A stretch of 64,000 bases of DNA, taken from contig JASXTE010000009.1 of assembly GCA_030280995.1 (NCBI GenBank), positions 3,008,501-3,072,500 on the forward strand, given 5' to 3'. Shown here in pieces: positions 55,601 through 64,000 of this stretch (positions are counted from its first letter, which is position 1; every line of letters starts with the position of its first letter). Below the pieces are notes generated by a model. It did not search any database, was not told the DNA's origin, and saw nothing but the letters and a program-made list of their open reading frames with translations. The position numbers and the translations under genes were made by a program. The DNA is from Hemileia vastatrix (Eukaryota; Basidiomycota; Pucciniomycetes; Pucciniales; Zaghouaniaceae).

Positions 55601-57520
55601 TTTAGCTTTGAAGATTGGAACTTGGCTGAAATATTGGCAGATATGTTCCAAGCTGTTGCATCACATTTCAGCTCCACCTCTTCCTCCAGTGCCCCCTCCA
55701 AGTCCTGAAACTTAGCATCAAGAGAAAGTGTCAGTTCTTGCAGAAAGTCTACTGATGATAATGAAAAACCAGGAGACTCTCTGGGAGGGGCTCCTAACCC
55801 CTGCAGAGGCCAGGGTAAAAATTCTTTCTCTGTGCCATCCACCTTCCCATCTTCTGCCTTATTCTTCTTCTCTTGCAGCTTCTCCTTTAGGCACCTTTCT
55901 TCTCCCTTTTGGCCCTGTCTGGTGCTCCCCATTTGCAACCCATCCCCAACCTTCTTCTTAAAATCAAGAGAAAGCATCAGTTCTATGGCATGTCAAATGA
56001 TGATAACAAAACATCAGAAGACTTGCCGGGATTGGCCCCTGGCCCTTGAAAGGGCCAGGGGGCCAATACTTTAGTGCCAGAATTTCTTTTCCTTCCAGTC
56101 AATGTGTGGGTTATATTTGTCCAACCATGTCATACCCAGTACCATTCCATACATGTCCTTCAGGTTTGTTGAATATTCCCTGCACTGAAACTCTTTTCTG
56201 TCACACCAAAACCTGCAAAAAACCTTTTCTATTACTTCTCCTACCCCACCTGGGGATCTGTCAAACCTAATTAGATTACTAGGGTGGTCCAATTATTCAC
56301 TTTTCATTTTATTTCTCTAAAAAAACTTGTTAGAAATAAAACAGTCTGTGGCCCCACAGTCCAGTAGGGCTTGTACATTTGTTGTGGCATCAAGGGTCAT
56401 CAAAGGAAGGTTTATCATAACCCAATTATCATTTACCTCAAGTGGCTTACATGCTGATAATTCTTCTATAAAATTCCCCTTATTTTTTCCTCTAATTTAC
56501 TCAAGAAGGGAACAACCTTCACTCCTGTTCACTGTCTTTTACCTGTACCCTACCTGCTCTATCCTCCACCTCAAAAGCCCTGATCTTCCCCTTAAAATCC
56601 CTTGCTAGATGACCAACAATTCCACATCAGAGGCACAGACCTATACTCATATGCCTCTGGTATTCCTCATCAGATAGCCTTTTATTCCCATTATCACTGC
56701 AAATTTTTACTGCATCAATGTCCATGGTGTTTGGGTCCCTTGCACTGGCCCTGCCTGATGGGGTATAGTTGTGCCACTGACAAGCGCCACTCTAACAATC
56801 CATTTTCTGATGCTTGAACTCATTGATTTGGATAGCTAGTTCCATGAGTTCTTGGAGTGAGATTGGACAAGGGTGACTAATAACGGTGTTCCTGATTTTT
56901 TGTGAGAGCCCATCTCTAAAGTAAAACATGAGTGCTCCTTCTATCCATGTTGTAACATAGCTGGCGTGGCCCTGGAATTCGGACACATACCCAGAAACAG
57001 AGTGTTTCTGTTGAAACTGGTTAAGAGCATTCTTTGAGGTTGTGGCCACATTTGTATCACCAAATTCTAATTCAAATGCTGCCATGAACTGATAGAAATC
57101 TGTCGCAAACTCTCCATTTCCAAGGAGTTCCTTTGTATATGACCTTGGCCAGCATTCTGCCTTGTCTGTGAGGTATAAGATTGCAAATCAAATTTTTGAT
57201 TGCTCATCTGGGGACTGATGGTATTTGAGCAGGACATAAATATTTACCAGCGATGCTTACTGATCTTCCCAGGGACCTCAATTTCCATTGAAGATTTCTG
57301 GGACAGAAACCTTTGGGCCTTTAAGAAGTGGTGCTGGTGTTGTGAGCCATGCCTGTGCCTCAGCTTAAGCGGCGTCCAGTTTTTCTTCTGTGGGGCCATA
57401 GTATAAGGGCTTTTCATCCACTATAAATTCCATGAGTCTGGATTTTTGCTCTTGTAAGTGTGCCATTTTCTCTTGAATTTCAGAAAGGGTTGCTGCATCA
57501 GGTTGACCTGAAGGGTTCAT
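52635..57520 (-). pseudogene. Chromovirus Gag-Pol polyprotein, frameshifted
   Basis: ATG 57520 starts gag (MNPSGQPDAATLSEIQEKMA). Its zinc knuckle near 56610-56640 is damaged (a stop inside CLxCG and Phe for the last Cys). Protease shows LLDCGATDCFIS (the usual DSG/DTG is DCG) and MVLGMTWLDKYNPHIDW. RT has FTSIDLRECYDN and VVVYLDNILIYS, so the YxDD box is YLDN. RNase H traces (RDNKILENFL, QARWAEVLS) are near 54260-54350. Integrase has LDRGSNFNS and TDGKSEIVNKVIEKYL. The GPF/Y-type region (KLDHKKVGPFKVKLKV) and a chromodomain (QYLVHWKVYGAGDSSWEP) end the protein near 52650. At least three frameshifts and many stops are present. Chromodomains direct integration to marked chromatin in this family. 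Confidence 0.88.
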
Positions 57521-57557
57521 TGTTTTTTGGTAGTGTTCCAATTAAGATCAGACATAA

Positions 57558-59019
57558 TTTTAAGACCTAAGAAGGTGGACTACCACTAGCACTTAAACTA
57601 GCCTAAGACAGGACTGACTATGCTGGATGAATCAGTGTGACTAACAAAGACTGACTGTCGGCCGGTCGTCTAGAAGAAGGAGAAAAATAGAGGGAGGAAT
57701 GAGAGGAGGAGAAGGAGGAAAGGAGTATGGGTAATAAAAAAATAAAATTTAATAAAAGTATTTAATTTATTGAGAGAAAAACAACGATAAGTGAGCTGGG
57801 AGGTGACAACAACTTGGTTTTATTAATATTAATATTATTTAAGTAAGAGTTCTGCGCGGCAACCAAAATAATTACTATCAGACTTAAAGCAACCTTTAAA
57901 TTGTTATATAAAATTTTAATTAGAATTTTATTACTAATAAAAAGAATATAAACGTAATATAAAAATTGTATTTAATTGTTGAGTGTATAATAAGTGATCA
58001 GGCTACAGGGGATTATCCAAGGCCCTTTTATAGGCAATGGGTCCTCTGAAGCGCTACTATATCAGTAAATACAATGATTAGAAAGGAATAAAACAAATAT
58101 ATCAAAAAGAGTAAATGAAACATAACAATATAGAGAAAAACATGAAACAATTAATTAAAAGCCCAATTAAGAATCCAATTTCCCCGCCATTAATCCCCAA
58201 ATCAGTAAGTGACAATAGTAAATAACTAAACAAGAGTGGAAACATAGGAACTATGAGAAATATAATTCCCAACAGATGGTACATCCTGATTAGAGGACAT
58301 TTTAAGTGAAACAAAAAATAATTTGACGCAACAAAACAATCAATTAATCTCAATTTAGTTCAAATTAATTTATTTGTTTTTTCTAACACAATTAAGGGTC
58401 AAAAGAAGCGTCCTTAATAATTGTTTAGTGTCATATGAGAGGTATTAGTTAATATATAAATTTAAGTAATTAATTTAAATATATTATAAATCAAATTTAC
58501 ACTTGTAATTATAATATATGTTTTTTAATTAATTAAATATAAATTTATAATTATTAAATATATAAAAATGCGCCATTATTTGTAGAATATATTATATTAT
58601 GCTCAATTTAATTGTATATAAAAATATATATAACCAATAAATTTAATGTAACATTTGTATATAATAAAATTCTTATATAATTTCATTATGTAATAAAATA
58701 TTAAGTTATATTCATTAAATACAAGTTTTACCCACTCTTTAAGGTTTTATAATTTATATATCATTTACTGGACTCCTGGAATAGCCTGGCTGACACTGAC
58801 TATGTTGGGACTTCCAACAGTGAGAGAAGACGGGACTGACTATTCCAATTGGCAGTGAGACTAGAAAATAACTGGATTACTAGATAAGTTGTCTTATGGG
58901 GAGTGCTCCACAGGGCTTGCCCCATATAGCCCCCTTATGAAATATCCACTCTTCCCCTTCTTTACAATTCATAGCACCAATAGCACTCCTCCTCCCAACC
59001 TCTCAACCAAATCCTAACA
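57558..59019 (-). repeat. 5' LTR of the chromovirus, split
   Basis: Pieces 57558-57655 and 58801-59019 match 52318-52634; the interruption is the solo LTR. The outer end ...CCTAACA is intact and the inner end is mutated (TG to TT). Confidence 0.9.
57656..58795. repeat. Solo LTR (1140 bp) nested in chromovirus LTR
   Basis: TGTCGGCCGG...GGCTGACA with the duplication CTGAC at 57651-57655 and 58796-58800. Length and termini resemble the 1180-bp Gypsy LTRs of this window but the body is diverged, so it belongs to a related family. No internal region remains. Confidence 0.9.
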
Positions 59020-59133
59020 CACAGTAGAGCCTTAAGTGAAGCTGATATTACTTGAGCCCTATTCTCCCTTACACCAGCTTCAACTCCAGTTGTACAAATC
59101 ACCATTATGGTGAATGACTGTCACTGCATTGCA
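59020..59133. repeat. Outer part of the right inverted-repeat arm
   Basis: Inverse of 47941-48048, containing GGTGAATGACTGTCACTGCA. It was separated from the rest of its arm by the chromovirus. Confidence 0.85.
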
Positions 59134-60956
59134 ATACAACATATGTTCATTTCACTATGTGGCACAACAAATGTGCAACACTTGTGAAATGGTTTTGTAA
59201 AAATAATTTTTTGCACTTAAGGCCCTCTTGAGACTCTTTAGTATGAAAAACAATTGCTGAAAACCTGCTGCATTATTTTTATGCCACCATTGTTCCCCTT
59301 GGTAAAAAAAACATGTGTAATAGTGTTGATTACTGGGCTACTTAGCTCTAGTAACTTTGTCCTAATCTTCAATAAAATAGGTTTAGGGTAAAATATGTGT
59401 CTATTTGTGCTTTGATAGGTGGCCTAATTGCTATAAAATGAAAACAATGAGGTGGTGTCCTGTATGAAATCACATTTTTTATGGTCTTCCTTGTTCTTTA
59501 ATAAATTTTTAGTAAAATTGGGATCACATATTTGTTTTTGGAAAGGAAATCTTTCCTTTCAAAATTAAAACATGACATGGTGTTTTGTACACAGTCAACT
59601 TTTATTTTAGGCCTTCAAGACTCCCAACACTCTGAAAAATGTTTATTTAACCACAGGGCTCAAAAATTATGCAAAATTTGTGAAACAGTTAGTAAACAAT
59701 TGTTTTTTGCATTTAAGACTTTTTTTAAGACCCCAAGTAACACCTTCAAGTGCAAAAATCTATTGTTATCTAACAATTGAACAACTTTTGTGTAATCATT
59801 GTGCCTCAATTGTGATCCATGGCAAACAAGCATTTGTTGTATTGTAATAAAGTGTTATATGGGAGAATGTAAAATTTGACATTTCATTTCATGAACTTAG
59901 AACCTGTAATCCAAACATGAAATAATATTTTTCCCAGTAAATAACACCACAAGAGAACTGATGGCATTTTGTGCTTTTCACCACCTGATTGCTTGACCTG
60001 TCAGTCAATATATAAATCATTTATTGGATTTAGACATTTCAAACAACTATTATTGATGGAAAAGACTTTTTATGTTGACCTGTTTTAGGCAATAGAAATT
60101 TTTTTTTAAATGTCTCAAGCCAATAAGTGATAGATTTCTTGACTGAAAGGTCAAATGATCAGGTGGAAAAGAGCTGACCTTAAGCTTCTAAATGAACAAA
60201 AGCCTGGTCCCCCATGACCTTAAACTAGCAAGTCAACATTCTTTGGTCCACCAAGACATTAAACTGGAATTTCAATCTTTATTTGGTCAATTAAACCAGG
60301 AAACTCAATTCAATCTTTTAACATATCACTGTCCACCAAGACTCTAAACTGGTTACTCAATTGTTAGGGATACTCAGTCATTTGGAAAAACTCAGTCATT
60401 TTAGATAATGGTGTGTGCTAACTTTAGGATAGGAATGGACTCAAATTTTTGTGATGGAAAGATGTTAGATGGAGCTTAAAAAGGGATAATATTATGAAAA
60501 AAAATGGTCAAAAAGTAAGTCTGGAAAAAGATGAAAATATCTGACAGATATTTTATTTAAAGAGGTTTAAAAAGGGGTTGGATGTTTTATTTGAGATTTG
60601 TAATGAAGGATCTTTTTGAAATTAGATTAGTTAGTTGGAATTTTAGTGTGCCTCATTTTAGGATATATTGGATGAAGCTTGGAGGACCTAATGGCGGGAA
60701 TCAAATTATGTTATTCAGCTAAGTAGGTGTGGAGCCTTTTCTCTCACACTGTGCCAGAATGAGACTGGTAGAGGAGTATAGAGGGATTCAAACCTCATTC
60801 TCAGTAGTAGGAATCATCACAAGGAAAATATGGTCTATTTCAGATGTATGTTGATAAATTCACAAAATATTTCTTTATATAGGATCAACCAGACAACATG
60901 TTTTAAAGACACTAAAAGATGCAAAAATTAAAAGAAGAGAAGGATAATTAAAATAG
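59134..60956. other. Stretch without a gene
   Basis: No supported frame. A degenerate ~80-bp repeat motif (CCACCAAGAC...TAAACTGG) occurs at about 60220-60265 and 60330-60355. The remainder shows no terminal repeats that I could pair. Confidence 0.5.
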
Positions 60957-61180
60957 TTAATTTCTTTGAAAATTTTCAACATCTTTATCAAAATCTTCCA
61001 TCTACAATCATCTCTTCATAATATCCTCATTATTATTAGCAGGGGTCTCTTGAAAATAGATTCAAAAATTTCTTTTTAACTCATCAGCAAAATCAAGAAA
61101 AAGATATCTATGAAATTTGGGATAGTTATTAACATAATATCCTTTGATCTTCCCAACATCATCTGTGTTTTTTATTTACA
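60957..61180 (-). pseudogene. Unrecognised short coding relic (minus)
   Basis: A minus-strand frame reads DDVGKIKGYYVNNYPKFHRY, LFLDFADELKRNF, then stops interspersed with protein-like sequence (IYFQETPANNNEDIMK, MEDFDKDVENFQ) to a TAA at about 60957. Composition is unlike the surrounding random frames. No family is recognised. Confidence 0.35.
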
Positions 61181-61224
61181 CAACTCAGAAGAAATAGAAA
61201 ATGAAGGAGGGATGGATTAGTATA

Positions 61225-61745
61225 ATGGATTAAAAATTTAAATAAGGACAAATTTTTGGAGCCAGGAAAAAGAGTTTCAGAAAAACTAAAAGGAGGAACT
61301 GGCATGATTGAATTTTTTGATCTGGAGAAGGATGATGTAGCTCAGGATCAGGATTATGTTTTTTAGATGATTATGATGACTTGGCTTTAATTCTTCTGAA
61401 TAAAATTGTAATTTTAGATAGTCTTTTCTTGGGAATGTTTGGACCAGGTAAAATGGCTATTCCAGTATATATATTGGTCCTAGATGGAATAATTGGCCTA
61501 ATGCATTTAAACTTTTTGAGCCTGGAAATATCACAAGCAGTAAGCCCAAGGAGGTAAGGATTGGAAATCAGGCAGTGAACTTGACATTTGGAGCATAGTT
61601 AACCGATAATGGCTAGGTCTTTCATGATGATGATTAAAAGGTTGAAAAGTTGATTAATGGGGAGGATCCTTTGGTGAATGAAGAAGTTGAGGGTATATCT
61701 GAGAAAGGATGTTCAAAAGGTGGTTCTAGAATATTAAATTGAATT
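61225..61745 (+). pseudogene. Unrecognised coding relic (plus)
   Basis: A plus-strand series of frames reads EKLKGGTGMIEFFDLEKDDV near 61270, then after a frame change PNAFKLFEPGNITSSKPKE near 61495-61555, VRIGNQAVNLTFGA, and KVEKLINGEDPLVNEEVEGI near 61635-61700. Stops (TAG, TAG, TAA, TGA) fit C-to-T decay. It may be a gag-like fragment, but I cannot assign it. Confidence 0.35.
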
Positions 61746-63552
61746 GAACATTGTACAAATAAGATATGCAAATTAATGAATGTGGGAATTTTTCATTGGA
61801 GGGAGAATGTGGTAGTCTAAAGTTTAGAATGGCACTAATATGGTATGGAAAAAATTCAGAAAAAATTATTTAGTTATTTCCTGAGCTTAATTGGACTTTA
61901 TTTGAATTTTATTATAAAGAAAATTGGTTATAAAAATTGTAAAAGGGGGTAATAAAAACGCTTAGATATAAAAATTTACTTTACAGTAAAAAGTATTCTT
62001 TTTGGTTTAAAAAGTGTGCAGAAAAAAAATTATAGACTCTCAACAGCCTTCTTTAATTTTTCTTTATTTTTCCCAATTTTTCTTATTTTTTTAATAATTT
62101 TATTTAGTGATTCAAAGAATATTTGATTTTTAGAATTTTACTTAATTTGATGACTTTTAGTTCAGTGAATAGGGCTATTCATGCTATAAAAAGTGCTTGA
62201 AACTGTTTAGAAGATCTGTGACTAAAATCTGGAATATTTATAGATTTTTTCAAATTGATTTTAGACTTCAATTGAGTCCAGAAGTCCAGTCAAGCTATGA
62301 TGAGATCTGTGGAGATCCAGATAAGCTCTGGAATGTATCTGGAAGGGGAAATGGGGTAATGTAACTACTTTATGCATATATTTGGAGTTTTCATAGGTTT
62401 ATCCAGCTCCCTTGAATTCTGCTTACAGATAGGCAACTTCAAGTGTCTTTCTAAAGTGGGTGGTTGTGGTGATAGAGGGTGTTAGAGGTGGTAGTGGAGA
62501 GAGTTTTGGTAGAGGGTGGTGAAGGAGGTGGTGGTGGTGGTGGCAGGAGGGGCCAGGGCTCAAAATTAAAATAAAAATTAAAATAAAAATAAAAAATGAA
62601 ATAAACATTATGGTTTCAAGACAGATAAAAGGGTAAACTACCAACACAGAAGAAAGAATGAAAAAAAATGAAAAAAATGAAAAAATGAAAAAATGAAAAA
62701 AAATAATCTAAAACTCATGTGTTGCAGCAAAATTTTAAAATTTTCTGTTTCAGGCCACAAATACATTTTTCAAGCAATTTTAAGTCTTAAAAGTTGAATT
62801 CTCTGTGTTGCAAAATGCCTTAATCTGGTGGTTGAAGTATAAATTGCAATTCTGTTTTCCATGTAGTGTCAAAGGCTTTTTCTTCTGCTTATGGGAGATT
62901 GAAAAAAAAATGTGAACAAGGCTATATATCTTTTTTTATTTCTTAATGATTTTTTTAAAAAGAATTTCTCTTATTATTAAAATTAAAACTTGTTTCAGAA
63001 AAGGAACAAGCTTAGATTGAAATCATAAAGTTAGAGTCTCAAGGAAAAACTTCCAAACATCAACAAATATTTGTGAGCTTATAGCCCTTGTTAGAAAAAT
63101 CTTCAATATTAGATGAGAAACTCATTTAAAAAATTCATTTGAATCAAAACTTGAACTAAAACTTGGTTGTTATAGAGATTGTATATAGGTAGACCAAGAG
63201 AATTTATGGAAATACAGTATGAAAGTTTACTTCACCTATAACCTGTCATATTTTTACTATATAATGGGGCTCATATCACCAAAACTTTTCCAATTCAAAA
63301 AAACATTAGGTCAAAAATATTTTTTGGTAATACTTTCATCTTCTATTTACCATAGCAGGGGGTGGAGAGAATTTTTTTTTCCAAGTCAAAAAATAAATAA
63401 ATAACAATACCTTCCACAGCTATTTACCATAGAAGTGGATGGGGAACAAAAATAAAAAAATTTCAACTCAAAAAAAGTTAATGTAAAAAAAAAAATTACC
63501 AATACCCTCCCCTGTATTTTATTGAAGTAGGAGCATATATTGCCATATATTA
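61746..63552. other. AT-rich stretch with simple repeats
   Basis: No gene. A GGTGGT-rich minisatellite lies at about 62456-62560 and an ATGAAAAA microsatellite at about 62657-62703. Just before the Harbinger copy lies a motif (63509-63530) that is the inverse of one repeated at 15279 and 15370. The TTA at 63550-63552 is the likely target duplication of that copy. Confidence 0.55.
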
Positions 63553-64000
63553 AGGGGTGTCAGCTCTGGAAAATACACACTTACAAATCCGCACTTAAAT
63601 TTGATGAAATTTGAACTTATTTAAGTGTGTATTTTCAAAACACACTAGCCCCAATACTGGTGGATTTCAAAATGAAATAAGTCACTTATTTCACTCAAAT
63701 CCGCACTTTCTCAACCGAAAGTGCTGATTTCACCATAAATTCCCATTTCACTGATTTATCAGCATCATCCCAATCATACAGAGCACTCCGCAGCATAACA
63801 CTTCATAACTCAAAACATCGTACATCATTTACATTTTCATATCATGTCATATAAGAGTCATGCCTTCCTCACTTTCAAATCGTGATAAATTACATAAAGC
63901 AATGACTTTCATGGCTCTTGAACTGCTCTTGGACTCTGATTGCAATTCTGATTCTGATCTAGAAGAAGATTTTGTCTTTTTACCAAAAATGGCCACGAAA
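63553..64000 (+). mobile_element. Second PIF/Harbinger copy, cut by window end
   Basis: TIR AGGGGTGTCAGCTCTGG begins at 63553 after TTA, the TWA-type target favoured by this superfamily. The following ~440 bp match 13232-13680 closely. The remainder lies beyond the window, so completeness is unknown. Confidence 0.88.
63860..64000 (+). CDS. Harbinger transposase, N-terminal part
   Basis: The frame opens at ATG 63860 (MPSSLSNRDKLHKAM) and stays open to the window end, 47 codons. Compared with 13540 it has two extra acidic-patch codons and a few substitutions (VFLPKMATK instead of VVLSKMARK). Whether this copy retains the DDE domain cannot be seen here. Confidence 0.7.
   Translation, partial: MPSSLSNRDKLHKAMTFMALELLLDSDCNSDSDLEEDFVFLPKMATK

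Larger units (their letters stand above)
52318..59019 (-). mobile_element. Ty3/Gypsy chromovirus with nested solo LTR
   Basis: Element on the minus strand flanked by CACAG (52313-52317, 59020-59024). LTRs are 317 bp (52318-52634; and 57558-59019 minus the nested 1140-bp LTR and its 5-bp duplication). A purine tract (minus strand AAAAGAGGAGGTAA) abuts the 3' LTR. The gag start lies only 38 bp from the 5' LTR. The internal region encodes gag, protease, RT, RNase H, integrase and chromodomain, all mutated. Confidence 0.93.

Noticed and set aside
1..64000. tRNA, rRNA or CRISPR loci
   Set aside because: No cloverleaf-like, rRNA-like or CRISPR-type direct repeat/spacer pattern was seen. The regular arrays found are palindromic or tandem and the context is eukaryotic.

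Overview
This window is an AT-rich nuclear stretch of a fungal genome made almost entirely of nested, mutated transposable elements. I see no clearly functional host gene. Short introns with GTAAGT/GTATGT donors, chromodomain Ty3/Gypsy elements, a Helitron with a PIF1-type helicase, PIF/Harbinger elements with a SANT-like partner gene, and a fragment of a Tet-like 2OG-Fe(II) oxygenase together suggest a basidiomycete, quite possibly a TE-swollen rust fungus (Pucciniales). The species cannot be fixed from the sequence alone.

Layout, left to right. 1-600: five near-perfect ~46-bp palindromes. 1890-4303: an unrecognised intron-bearing pseudogene (+). 6755-7830: a Tet-like oxygenase pseudogene (-). 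9710-10410: a cluster of 14 GC-rich hairpins. 12300-13048: a decayed palindrome array, which is the target of a 12.9-kb Ty3/Gypsy element (13049-25959, TSD GAAAT). Its 1955-codon Gag-Pol frame (-) is interrupted only by stop codons. A 4054-bp Harbinger element (13232-17285, TSD AAT) sits inside its left LTR and carries a truncated transposase, a G-rich/C-rich minisatellite, a 123-bp intron-shaped tandem repeat and a three-exon SANT-like gene with one stop.

26287-26536 and 38144-38404 are two copies of a CACTA-type MITE. 27290-30801 is an LTR plus gag-protease relic (+). 32309-33520 is a Cys-rich, Ser/Pro-rich intron-bearing pseudogene (-). A second Gypsy LTR (33989-42614) is split by a Helitron (34205-41653) that encodes a broken RepHel protein and has two copies of its 5' terminus. 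43401-45505 is another LTR carrying a DNA-element insertion. 45607-47060 is a Copia-like gag relic split by a solo LTR (TSD ATTAC).

47938-59133 is a large inverted repeat. Its right arm received a chromovirus (52318-59019, TSD CACAG), whose right LTR in turn received a 1140-bp solo LTR (57656-58795, TSD CTGAC). The right end holds two small unrecognised coding relics (60957-61745) and the first 448 bp of a second Harbinger copy (63553-64000).

Two themes recur. First, most premature stops are TAA, TAG or TGA where CAA, CAG or CGA is the simple precursor, which fits C-to-T decay. Second, the unexplained structure is mostly short palindromes, hairpins and tandem units shaped like introns.
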